DNA of 64,000 bases from Novipirellula herctigrandis. Lineage in GTDB: Bacteria; Planctomycetota; Planctomycetia; Pirellulales; Pirellulaceae. The notes under the pieces were generated by a model, which saw only the letters and a program-made list of their open reading frames with translations, searched no databases and was not told where the DNA came from. How positions within the stretch are numbered: position 1 is the first letter of the stretch; every line of letters begins with the position of its first letter. The stretch lies in NCBI GenBank assembly GCA_007859835.1, contig SJPJ01000001.1, positions 4,483,026-4,547,025 of the forward strand, given 5' to 3'. Shown here in pieces: positions 36,357 to 45,247 of this stretch. The position numbers were made by a program, and so were the translations under genes.

Positions 36357-37352
36357 ATGATGAAGGCAGCTTTCTTTGAATCCCCCGGTTCACCTGATGT
36401 GATTCAGGTTGGCGAACTTCCTGACCCAACCTGTGGCCATAACCAAGTGGTCATTCGCGTTTATGCCGTCTCGGTTAATCCGATCGATACGTACGTTCGA
36501 TCTGGCACCGTCACGTTTGACTCTCCTGCGCCTCACATTATCGGCTGTGACGCAGCGGGCGTCATTGAGCAAGCGGGTGAAAATGTAAACGCTTTCGCGG
36601 TCGGCGACCGAGTGTGGTGTACCAACCAAGGATTGCTGGGCCGCCAAGGCACCTTCGCTGAACGAATCGCGGTCGATGCCGCCACTTGCTACCCGTTACC
36701 GGAAAACGTGTCATGCGATGAAGGAGCAGCGTGTGCGCTCGTCGGAATTACCGCTCACCTCGGACTGTTTCGCGAAGCGGACATTCAACCCGGCGAAACG
36801 ATTCTTGTCATTGGAGGATCCGGTGGAGTAGGCTCAATGGTAATGCAGATGGCAAGAATCGCGGGAGCAAAAGTAATCACGACCGCCGGAACCGACGAAA
36901 AGTGCGCGCGTGCCAAATCGCTCGGCGCCGACATCACAATCAATTACCAAAACGAATCGATACAAGAGGCGGTTGCTCGCGAAGCACCCAAGGGAGTGAA
37001 CGTCTTTTGGGAAACGCGTCGTACCCCCAATTTTGATGAAGCAATCGAAATGCTTGCGCCGCGCGGTCGAATGATAGTGATGGCGGGGCGAGATGCACGA
37101 CCGCCATTCCCCGTCGGACCGTTTTATGTCAAAGAATGTTCACTGCACGGTTTCGCAATGTTCAAAGCGACCAACGCCGAATTGTCCGCTGCCGCCAAAG
37201 ATCTCAATCGTTGGATGGCCGCTGAGAAGCTCCGCGCCAACATTGCCAAAACACTTACGCTTGACGATGCTGCCGAATCACACCGACTACAAGAAGCATC
37301 GACGCTAGGACCAGTTGGATCCTTAGCGGGGAAGATTGTTTTACGAGTGTAG
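36357..37352 (+). CDS. Zinc-free quinone oxidoreductase-like (MDR family) NAD(P)H dehydrogenase
   Basis: ATG 36357 opens MMKAAFFESPGSPDVIQVGEL, the usual start of the quinone oxidoreductase/zeta-crystallin branch of the medium-chain dehydrogenases (36360 is equally possible). The 331-residue product has N-P-I-D-T-Y-V-R-S-G, the G-C-D-A-A-G-V-I-E catalytic-domain segment and the nucleotide-binding V-I-G-G-S-G-G-V-G-S. The cysteines that hold catalytic and structural zinc in alcohol dehydrogenases are lacking. It should reduce quinones or enones with NADPH in the cytoplasm; substrate unknown. It converges tightly with the sigma-factor gene (6 bp apart). Confidence 0.88.
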   Translation: MMKAAFFESPGSPDVIQVGELPDPTCGHNQVVIRVYAVSVNPIDTYVRSGTVTFDSPAPHIIGCDAAGVIEQAGENVNAFAVGDRVWCTNQGLLGRQGTFAERIAVDAATCYPLPENVSCDEGAACALVGITAHLGLFREADIQPGETILVIGGSGGVGSMVMQMARIAGAKVITTAGTDEKCARAKSLGADITINYQNESIQEAVAREAPKGVNVFWETRRTPNFDEAIEMLAPRGRMIVMAGRDARPPFPVGPFYVKECSLHGFAMFKATNAELSAAAKDLNRWMAAEKLRANIAKTLTLDDAAESHRLQEASTLGPVGSLAGKIVLRV

Positions 37353-37358
37353 AAAGCT

Positions 37359-38798
37359 TTAGTCCAGGAACCCTTCGAGCTTCTCCGCGTCTTCGCTGGC
37401 TTGAAGTTTTCGCAACGCCCTGCGCTCGATCTGACGTACTCGTTCACGGCTAATGTTGAAGACACTGGCCACCTCCGACAACGTTCGCGACGAGAAATCG
37501 TCGAATCCAAATCGCATTCGAACAATGGATCGCTCGCGGTCATCCAACTTTTTCATCAAACGTTCAAGCCGATTTTGAAGACTCGTGGCGTCGACGCTTT
37601 CACCAGCTGGTTCATCGTTTTGCTCAGGAATCATGTCTCGCAAATTCGCTGGCACTTCCGCATCGACAGCTTGGTCCAAGCTGTAGCTGGCACTGAGCGA
37701 TCGTTCAAGAACGACCAATCGTTCGTCGCTCATACCTGATGAATCAGCCACTTCGCGGTGAGTCGGACGGTGACTGAGCTGCTGGTACAATTCGCTTATT
37801 GTACGCTGCAACTCATTCATTTCACCAACTACATGGACCGGAATTCGAATGGTGCGACTCTGCTCAGCCACGGCGCGCCCGACCGCTTGGCGAATCCACC
37901 AAGTTGCATAGGTTGATAGTTTGAAACCTTTGTCGGCTTCGAATTTTTCTACCGCTCGCATCAGCCCCGAATTGCCTTCTTGGATCAAATCCAAGAACGC
38001 CAACCCGCGGCCGCGATACTTTTTCGCAATGGAAACGACCAAGCGAAGATTTCCCTCGACAAGTCTTTGCTTCGCGTCCGTATAGGCCTCGTACGCCTTC
38101 TGAAGTTGCTTAACACGTTGGTCCAACCCACGGCACGAATGCTGGGTCCGTTGCATGATTTGTTCATACTGATGGGCCTCGTCGGCCGATACCACCGCAA
38201 GTCGGCTACGGAGATTTACCGCTCGATCACGCATCAGAACAAGCTGATTGAAATGTTGCTCGAGAAACGGCAACCGCAGACCCAGCTCTTCAATTAGTGT
38301 AACGATCGATTCGCGACGTCGTACATAACGCCGCCGCGCCTCACGACGTAGCCCGATCGATGCTCGCTCATCACGAATCGTTGCGAAGTCGCGTTGATTC
38401 AATTCCAATAACGCTTCGAGTGTTCGGACATTTGGCTCAAGCCGATTGAGAATATTCTTTTTTGCTCGTTCGTCAGACACGGAAAAATTCAGCGTGCGAT
38501 CGGCTCGGGCCTCGCCACTGAGAATCCCTCTCAACGTCGACACGGCATCCTCGGCAACAAACCGCAGTCGCAATAGTTCCTCTCGAAATTGGGTCCTGGC
38601 GGAATCGAGCCTCGTCGCCAACTCGGTTTCTTCGTCAGACGACAACAGTGGAGTCCGGCCCATTTGCTTCAGGTACGTGCCGAGCGTGTCAGCCAGTTCC
38701 TCGCTGGAATGCATGCCTTTGCTACCAAGATGCAAATCCGTCGATTCGCCGCTTTCACTTGCGAGAGTGTCACTATAATCAGAGTTGAGGGAAACCAT
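37359..38798 (-). CDS. Sigma-70 family RNA polymerase sigma factor (RpoD-like)
   Basis: The 479-residue sigma factor has region 1.2 ([15 protein letters not shown]) near residue 40, then a 130-residue helical non-conserved insertion. Region 2 follows ([36 protein letters not shown]), then region 3 and region 4 with the -35 helix-turn-helix [14 protein letters not shown]. Region 1.1 is missing, so it may be an alternative (group 2) sigma rather than the housekeeping one. Planctomycetes carry several such factors. A receiver + RsbW-like protein is encoded 440 bp upstream in the same orientation. Confidence 0.93.
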   Translation of the reverse strand: MVSLNSDYSDTLASESGESTDLHLGSKGMHSSEELADTLGTYLKQMGRTPLLSSDEETELATRLDSARTQFREELLRLRFVAEDAVSTLRGILSGEARADRTLNFSVSDERAKKNILNRLEPNVRTLEALLELNQRDFATIRDERASIGLRREARRRYVRRRESIVTLIEELGLRLPFLEQHFNQLVLMRDRAVNLRSRLAVVSADEAHQYEQIMQRTQHSCRGLDQRVKQLQKAYEAYTDAKQRLVEGNLRLVVSIAKKYRGRGLAFLDLIQEGNSGLMRAVEKFEADKGFKLSTYATWWIRQAVGRAVAEQSRTIRIPVHVVGEMNELQRTISELYQQLSHRPTHREVADSSGMSDERLVVLERSLSASYSLDQAVDAEVPANLRDMIPEQNDEPAGESVDATSLQNRLERLMKKLDDRERSIVRMRFGFDDFSSRTLSEVASVFNISRERVRQIERRALRKLQASEDAEKLEGFLD

Positions 38799-39240
38799 TT
38801 GTTCGCCTTTATTCTTAAATGCCGAAAATCCGTCCGAACGAATTATCGATCAAACCCGAGCGACGCATGTGTGCATCCACCCAAAAGATAAGTCAATGTG
38901 GGCTTAACCAACACGAATCGGTTAAATTTGAGTGATCGCGTGATCGGTGTTTTCCCACAGAGTTTGGAGTCTCTACTGATAACTCCTACGCAGAGTCATC
39001 CTGACGAGTTCACTTTTCCCCTTAGACGTTCAACAGAGAGAAAAGTGTCACCACCAGCGAGAAAAACGTGCGGATTCCCCAAAAGGGCCTTTTCGCTGCG
39101 TTTGGTAGCTAATCCTACGCATTGGTGCCCCCAAAGGCAAAATGCGCAAGTCGGTTAAAGACGCGTGCTGAGGCTTTGGCATTCGGCCAAAAGGATGCTT
39201 GGATTCTGCACTCCATGCGTCTCGAAAGCCGCGTCAAACT
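38799..39240. other. Intergenic region upstream of the sigma factor
   Basis: The 442 bp between the receiver/RsbW-like gene and the sigma-factor gene, both on the minus strand, should hold the sigma-gene promoter. The plus-strand frame 38898-39158 shows no protein pattern. A short palindrome AAAAGGGCCTTTT (39080-39092) could end the upstream transcript, but it lacks a real U-run. Nothing else is recognised. Confidence 0.5.
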
Positions 39241-40167
39241 CTACACGGGCAACAATTGGTGGTTCTCACTCGCTGCGTGGTTTTTGACCATAATGACTTC
39301 GCTAAAGTCTGAGTTGAACATCATGTTATCCATAAAGCTAGTGATCAGCATCATGCCACGGCACTGCTCGACTTCAAACGATTCGGCGGTCCCAGGTGCT
39401 GGATGGAACCTAGCCAAACGTCCTGGTCCATCGTGAGCCACCGATATGCGAGTATCGCAATCGCCGACCGAAACCTTCAAATGAACGTGTCGTTTGCTAA
39501 ATGTCGGACTCTTTGCATGCTCGATCAATTCACCGCGGCTGCTTTCATTGCCCGCAATCGCTTCGGCGATTCTAGGGTCTTCGTCTTGGAGTTCTAAATT
39601 GCCGTAGCAAATTGCGTTGAATAGGGCACTGGCGACCGCCATTCCAATGCGAATCCGGTCGGTCGGGTTCAATTGACCAGCCGCTGCGAGTGATTCGATA
39701 ACAAACTGGGACGCTGGATTGATCGCATCAATCGTGTTTCCCAGCTTGTAGTAGAACTCGGGTGAATGGAGTTGTCCCTTGAAGGCCTGGTAGAACGCGT
39801 CACACTTGGCAAACGAAATCGCCCGGCGAACCATAGGGTTCAAGAGAACATTTAGCGAATTTTTCGGTACAAAATTTGCCGCGCCGAGCGCAAGTGCGTC
39901 AACCGCCAAGTCTTCCGAACCACGCGCAGTGACCACGACGGTTGGCAATGAAGAGTATTCATTGGCGATGGCTTGGACCAATTCCAAGCCATTCATTTCA
40001 GGCATCCGCAAGTCAGTGACAACCACGTCCGGCATCGTTTGGCGAATTTGCTCAAGCCCTTGCCGACCATCCGCTGCGCAGCGCACTTCGTGCCCGTCGT
40101 CTTCTAACAATGTTTGCATCAAAACCATGTGAGTCGGGCTGTCTTCACAAAGTAATACCGTCGCCAT
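39241..40167 (-). CDS. Response regulator with receiver and RsbW-like ATPase output
   Basis: In the 308-residue protein residues 1-120 are a receiver with D52 in V-V-T-D-L-R-M-P-E-M-N-G, T80 and K102. After a helical linker (about 125-165) comes an anti-sigma (RsbW/HATPase_c_2) fold. N184 and N190 stand in A-L-F-N-A-I-C-Y-G-N-L-E-L (N-box), D-G-P-G lies in the ATP lid region, and G-M-M-L-I-T-S-F-M-D matches the G-L-x-L-I pattern. Partner-switching kinases of this kind bind sigma factors or anti-anti-sigma proteins, so phosphorylation of D52 may set sigma availability. The sigma-70 gene downstream is a natural candidate. A good ribosome site (AAGGTG) precedes the start. Confidence 0.85.
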   Translation of the reverse strand: MATVLLCEDSPTHMVLMQTLLEDDGHEVRCAADGRQGLEQIRQTMPDVVVTDLRMPEMNGLELVQAIANEYSSLPTVVVTARGSEDLAVDALALGAANFVPKNSLNVLLNPMVRRAISFAKCDAFYQAFKGQLHSPEFYYKLGNTIDAINPASQFVIESLAAAGQLNPTDRIRIGMAVASALFNAICYGNLELQDEDPRIAEAIAGNESSRGELIEHAKSPTFSKRHVHLKVSVGDCDTRISVAHDGPGRLARFHPAPGTAESFEVEQCRGMMLITSFMDNMMFNSDFSEVIMVKNHAASENHQLLPV

Positions 40168-40327
40168 CTTAGATCACCTTCAAGGTTGAATCATTTTGGA
40201 AATCACGCACTGGTCCACAGCCTCTCGTTGCGTCCGGTCGCTGAACTATCTAGTCGCTGGACAATTTATACGCCTCGAACGGCGCAGGCCTAGACATCAA
40301 AGAAGCTAACTCAAGCGAATTCCCGCC

Positions 40328-43315
40328 TTAATTTCTTCGCCAATCGCCACCGCGACCGTCACCACCTCGATTGGGACGGCGTTGGTCACGATTATCGTTA
40401 CCCACTGATTCTACCGCACCGAACGCCTTTAGTGCAGTCTCAAGCGACTTGGCACTGATTTCACCTGGCAAATTGATCACTTCCACTTCACCGCTCGGCT
40501 TCGCTGCGTCGTCCAACTTCGAAATCATCTCGCATACCAATTCCAAAAGCGGTTCTCCCTCGGTGCTGACTAACAGCGAATTACCAACTTCGTCGACTCC
40601 TAAAGAAAGTTTGCCCTTGAATGAAAAGTCCGCTCCACCCGCGTCGCGGCCCCCTTCCGATTCGACCAACCCGGAACCGTTGCCGTCTCGATTTCGGGAT
40701 GCTTCCTTTTGTTGACGCTGATCGCCTCCGCCGCCACCTCGAAATGTCTTGTCGTTGCTGCTTAGCAAATCGCGGTAGGCTTCTTTGACCGTTTCGGCGA
40801 CCTTATCCGCCTTGCCATATTTGATCGGCACCAACTTTGTATAACGAGCCTTTCGCTGGTTGACCGGTTCGGCCACATCCCACAATTCGATCAAATTTTT
40901 GATCGTACGAAGTTGGTCCGTCGACGCCCCGGTGACGACAATGGTGTTGGTGTCGATGTCGTCAATGAACTTTAACTTAGCCCCTTTCCCCAAACCTGCG
41001 GGGTCTTCATCGTCGCTGTTGTCCTCTCCCCAATACCAACGATAGAACGAATCATCGGAATTGTCGTCGTCCTCTTCGTCGAAATACTCTTCCAGATTCA
41101 GACGCATCCAATAGGCCGTGGTGTTCTTAACCTTGAGCACATGATAGGGCCTCTTTGGTGGCGCGACTTGCAGCATCAAATTTTCAAGCCGGTCAAGTGC
41201 CTTCGTGTCGGCACTGCTCAACACCAAATTCCCTGACGAATCGAGTTCAATCCGAATCGCTGCGGGCGGCTTATCGGATTTCGACTCGCTCGGGTCATCG
41301 CTTCCAAACAAACGATCAAACTCGCGACGCGACCGAATCTCAGGCAACTTCTCCGTTGGCGCAACGGGAGCCTCGGTGCCGGGCGGCTGCATGATCGCAA
41401 GTTGATAGGCTTCGGCACTATTGGAATCGGCACTATCGGCATGCGTGAACTCATCGCCGCTGCCTTGATCGGGCGCCGCATCAGCATCAGCATCAGCATC
41501 AGCATCAGCACTCGGATCAATAAATTCGTCAGGATCCGGAAGCTCGAGTGGATTCGGTGATAATTGATTCCATTGCTGTTTGAGTCGCTTCAGGTACTCC
41601 AGCGTTTCGAGGGTTGCTGAGGCATCGATCACTCGCACGGTCCGGTCGCTGCCGCCTGGTGGTGGTAATTCGCCGAGCTTGATCAGCAGCGATTCGACTT
41701 GCTCCATTTCGATCGGGTTGGCCCACAACAGGACTTGGCGATACCGATTATTCGCAGCAACACGAAACTCATCCTTTTCTTTGTCCTGATCGTCGTCGCC
41801 GTAACCGCCCCAAAAGGAATAGCTCCGACGTGAATTATTCTGTTTGTCGTCTTTCTCTTGCCCCATCAAGAAAGCGATCGATTCGGTAACTTCACTCGCC
41901 TCGAGCCGGCGAAGTTGCAGAACATGAAAACTCCGCCCACTGCCATCAAGCCGCTCGATCAACGACTGGATGATAAACCGATCCGCCGGAGACCCGGAAA
42001 CGATCAAAGCGTTATTGTCTTTGTCCGTTCGCATGCGGGTCGCCGGTTCAAGGATATTCATCTCGCCAATGATCTCGACCAGTTTTTCTGGATCGAGTGA
42101 CGCCAGCCGAAAAACCTCGACCCGTTTTTCGACATCGGCCAACGATGCGAGTGAATTGCTCGGTACGTCAATTCGTTTGACAAATTCGGCAGCAATCGCA
42201 ACACGGTCCTCCGGAGCTCGGATGATCACCGAGTTTTGCCGAGTATTAGCAACAATCGATATTTCGACCTTTTTCTCAGCCTGTGGCTTCTGTCCACCAC
42301 CCTGGCCTCGCATTTGGCGCATCATCTGAATTTGCTCGGGCGAAAGTGGAGCAGGTTTTTCTTTGGCAACACCGAGAAACTCTTCGAGCATTCGCTTCGC
42401 TTCCTCGGCTGGGACATAACGAAGTTTGAATTCGGGCGCAAGTGCTTCACGGCTATTGGAGCTACCTTCTTGCTTAAGCAGCTCGGCAACCTGTCGAACA
42501 TTGATCGCAGCATCCATCACTTCGATTCGATTGGTTGTCGAAAAAGCAGTCAGTTGTCCATTCGAACTGATCATTGGCTTGAGCTCTTCGGCGAGCTTCT
42601 CGGCTGATAACCAAGCGACATCAAGAGAAGTACGAACAAACGTGTGAGGCGGGATTGATTCGAGTTCCTCCGGATCAACACGTGGAACAATCGCTGAGTT
42701 AATCGCATTCGTTTTCGCAACCGTCAATCCACCATCGAGGTCCAAAATCACATAACCGCGAGCCAATAGATATCGATTGAACAAGTCACGAGTTTCAGCA
42801 ACGGTATAGCGTCGAGGCGACGAAAGGTTGACCCGGTCACCAGGCAATTCCAACCAATCAAGAGGTTTGTCCGAAATTTCCGCGAGCCACTGAACCAGTT
42901 CGACCCAAGGTTGATTGCGAAATTGAAATGCCACGCGGCCATCTTCACCCACCGTCGCTTTCAATTCATCTGCGTTCGCATCATCATCAATATTTTGGTC
43001 TCGCCGCACTACTTTCGGTTCCGGCGATTCTCCTTTCTCGCCATCCTTCTCACCCTCTTTCTTGCCGTCCTTCTCCTTTTCGCCACCGGATTCTTTTCCT
43101 GCTTCGACCCCGGGGTCGCCCGGTTGTCCCGATGGACGCATCCCCATCGGCATGCCATGTTTAGCTTGAAAAGCTTCCTGAGCAAAAAGTTCTTGCCCTA
43201 AAAAGAACGAGCCGATCGACACCCCGCTCACAAGAACGGCAAGTATTGCGAAGAGAAAAATGATCTTGGAACCCAAGCGATCACCCAATAAAAACGAATA
43301 GCCGCACCAAATCAC
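40328..43315 (-). CDS. Secretin N-domain (NolW-like) repeat protein without gate
   Basis: The 995-residue protein has an N-terminal membrane helix (about 17-42), then a Gly/Lys/Glu-rich linker and several modules typical of secretin N0/N1-type domains. Examples are L-R-Y-V-P-A-E-E-A-K-R-M-L-E-E-F, V-V-A-N-T-R-Q-N-S-V-I-I-type segments and V-L-K-V-K-N-T-T-A-Y-W-M. Acidic and Ser/Asp-rich stretches alternate between them. No secretin C-terminal gate domain is present. Such proteins are common in planctomycetes; they may form or line periplasmic assemblies but are not secretins. The GTG start at 43315 is the longest; a TTG slightly downstream is possible. It follows lnt by 73 bp. Confidence 0.8.
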   Translation of the reverse strand: MIWCGYSFLLGDRLGSKIIFLFAILAVLVSGVSIGSFFLGQELFAQEAFQAKHGMPMGMRPSGQPGDPGVEAGKESGGEKEKDGKKEGEKDGEKGESPEPKVVRRDQNIDDDANADELKATVGEDGRVAFQFRNQPWVELVQWLAEISDKPLDWLELPGDRVNLSSPRRYTVAETRDLFNRYLLARGYVILDLDGGLTVAKTNAINSAIVPRVDPEELESIPPHTFVRTSLDVAWLSAEKLAEELKPMISSNGQLTAFSTTNRIEVMDAAINVRQVAELLKQEGSSNSREALAPEFKLRYVPAEEAKRMLEEFLGVAKEKPAPLSPEQIQMMRQMRGQGGGQKPQAEKKVEISIVANTRQNSVIIRAPEDRVAIAAEFVKRIDVPSNSLASLADVEKRVEVFRLASLDPEKLVEIIGEMNILEPATRMRTDKDNNALIVSGSPADRFIIQSLIERLDGSGRSFHVLQLRRLEASEVTESIAFLMGQEKDDKQNNSRRSYSFWGGYGDDDQDKEKDEFRVAANNRYRQVLLWANPIEMEQVESLLIKLGELPPPGGSDRTVRVIDASATLETLEYLKRLKQQWNQLSPNPLELPDPDEFIDPSADADADADADAAPDQGSGDEFTHADSADSNSAEAYQLAIMQPPGTEAPVAPTEKLPEIRSRREFDRLFGSDDPSESKSDKPPAAIRIELDSSGNLVLSSADTKALDRLENLMLQVAPPKRPYHVLKVKNTTAYWMRLNLEEYFDEEDDDNSDDSFYRWYWGEDNSDDEDPAGLGKGAKLKFIDDIDTNTIVVTGASTDQLRTIKNLIELWDVAEPVNQRKARYTKLVPIKYGKADKVAETVKEAYRDLLSSNDKTFRGGGGGDQRQQKEASRNRDGNGSGLVESEGGRDAGGADFSFKGKLSLGVDEVGNSLLVSTEGEPLLELVCEMISKLDDAAKPSGEVEVINLPGEISAKSLETALKAFGAVESVGNDNRDQRRPNRGGDGRGGDWRRN
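41478..41510 (-). repeat. GCATCA hexanucleotide repeat encoding D-A units
   Basis: Five perfect GCATCA copies (41478-41507) continue with GCA. They encode alternating Ala-Asp residues within an acidic linker of the secretin-N-domain protein. A six-base unit keeps the frame if slippage occurs. Confidence 0.9.
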
Positions 43316-43388
43316 GCGATCTCAGTATGACCTGTCTGTAAGCGGATGACAAACTAAAAGCCCACGGGCCGCTTCCGGGCCGGTGAAA

Positions 43389-45098
43389 TCACTTGCTTTC
43401 ATCAAGAACGGCCTGCTTTGAAGCAAATTTCCGATCGCGATTCCGACGAATCCACCAATCCATCACTGCAACCAAACAAATCATTGCCAGTACTTTGGCC
43501 GGGAAATCGCCGATTCGCACGTACAAACTCGTTCGATCATCTCGCCGAGGCGTCGCAATCACCGCACCGTCGGTACCGACGGGTGACGCCCCGACAATGC
43601 GTCCGCAGCTATCAATCCAAGCGGTCGGCCCGTTGTTGGCGGATGACAAAATTGGTCGTCGCCCGCCAACCGCAACGAATCTAGCACACCGCAAATGATG
43701 GTCGATAATGCTTGAATCGTCGAACCATCCATCGTTGGTGACGGTGACAATCACATCGGCACCAGATTTCTGCGAAACCAATTTGGAAAGATGGTTGATC
43801 GTCACTCGCTCAACAGCCGTTTCAATGCAAATCGATGGCAGCACCTGGGTGTCGTCGATTTTTAATACCTGAGGCCCCGCCCCAGGAGTCACCATCAAGC
43901 CATCAGGAACGAAGCTGCGAAGCCCTGGGATCGAGCGGATAATCGGGATGTATTCACCGAACATGACCAAATGATTCTTGCCGTACCAATTCGGAACGGT
44001 TTGGTCGGGAGCGATCTGAACCACGCCGCTGTAGATACGAGGCACATCACTGTAATGAACCACGCCGCAACCAACGACCAAGTGCGGCATCGCTCCATTT
44101 GGATTGACCGATTCGAGGACTCGAAGCACATCTCCGGCTCGACTCAAAAACGCTTGTCGATTCTCATCAACCACCATCGGAAACTCGGATGCATCCCCCG
44201 GATACTCCGGCGGAGCGACCGCGTTGACGTCTGCAAGCATGTAAGGCAAGCCACCCGTGAACATTGACTCGGGCCAAACGACGGCACCCACAGGTTCCGG
44301 TGAAGACTCCAAAGCCGTGATGGATTGGCGTGCGTAGGCGCCGAAAATTTCGTCGGCGCGTCCCGCCTCTTGCTGGTATTCAACCTGTTCATTTCGCTGG
44401 ATTAACGCAAACGTGCAAAGCTCTTCGCCAAGGGATTGGCCCAACCGGTATTGGCCGTAAAAGAAAGTTGCCACAACCAAGATGGCCGCCACAGAGAGAG
44501 AGACAGAAACACCAACTTTCTTCCCTGACGAATTCCAGCAAAAGCGGGCAAGCAATGCATACAATGCGACATTGATAATGACAATCAAAAAGCTCACGCC
44601 ATAGGACCCGAACAGATCCGCAATTTGGATCATGATCGAAACGTCGGCCCAAGTGTGTCCAAGCATCGCGGCAGAAATGCCAGTCGCAATATAATTTCGC
44701 CAACATTCAAGCCCAACCCATACCACAGGAGCAACCAAGACGAGCGGCCAATTTCGTTTTCGCAGGTGCCGCCCGAGCCCGATAAACAGCGGGATATAGA
44801 CACCGAAATAGCTAGCCAAAACGAACAAGCAAACATACATCGCCGGATGCGCATGCCGGATACCTTGCAACGTCACGAGCCAATAAACCACTGCGACCAA
44901 TCCAAAGCCGAGGTAATCACGTCGCGAGAATCCGCATGGACTTTCCACCAACCGTAGCAAAGGGACTAACGCGACGATCGACAGCGGCCACAGACCCCAT
45001 GGCGGCTGCGATGCCCAAAGCAGCAGACAGGCGAGACAGACCAAAAAATATCGGCCGTATTCGGTCGATGTGTCGAAATAGTTGTGGTTAGAATTCAT
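43389..45098 (-). CDS. lnt: Apolipoprotein N-acyltransferase Lnt
   Basis: Lnt adds the third acyl chain to lipoproteins in the inner membrane. The 569-residue protein has six or so N-terminal helices (about 15-215) and a nitrilase-like periplasmic domain with the catalytic triad: E277 in V-V-W-P-E-S, K374 in W-Y-G-K-N-H-L-V-M-F-G-E and C424 in P-S-I-C-I-E-T. A final membrane helix (about 535-553) closes the fold. The order and spacing match the family. The secretin-N-domain gene follows on the same strand. The genome must make triacylated lipoproteins, which agrees with the OmpA lipoprotein nearby. Confidence 0.95.
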   Translation of the reverse strand: MNSNHNYFDTSTEYGRYFLVCLACLLLWASQPPWGLWPLSIVALVPLLRLVESPCGFSRRDYLGFGLVAVVYWLVTLQGIRHAHPAMYVCLFVLASYFGVYIPLFIGLGRHLRKRNWPLVLVAPVVWVGLECWRNYIATGISAAMLGHTWADVSIMIQIADLFGSYGVSFLIVIINVALYALLARFCWNSSGKKVGVSVSLSVAAILVVATFFYGQYRLGQSLGEELCTFALIQRNEQVEYQQEAGRADEIFGAYARQSITALESSPEPVGAVVWPESMFTGGLPYMLADVNAVAPPEYPGDASEFPMVVDENRQAFLSRAGDVLRVLESVNPNGAMPHLVVGCGVVHYSDVPRIYSGVVQIAPDQTVPNWYGKNHLVMFGEYIPIIRSIPGLRSFVPDGLMVTPGAGPQVLKIDDTQVLPSICIETAVERVTINHLSKLVSQKSGADVIVTVTNDGWFDDSSIIDHHLRCARFVAVGGRRPILSSANNGPTAWIDSCGRIVGASPVGTDGAVIATPRRDDRTSLYVRIGDFPAKVLAMICLVAVMDWWIRRNRDRKFASKQAVLDESK

Positions 45099-45247
45099 GT
45101 GGCAATCTTAGGAAGTGACGGCTGTCACGAGAATGTCAAATAGGAGAATCGTCCAAGGGGTGGCGTATTCATGGCTGCGGTGCGATAAAATCGTGTGTTC
45201 GCTGATATTGGGCACGAGTTTTTATTTCGATTGACTAATGGCTTGTT

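Noticed and set aside
38898..39158. Open frame upstream of the sigma factor
   Set aside because: Translation has no family pattern and lies in the expected promoter region.
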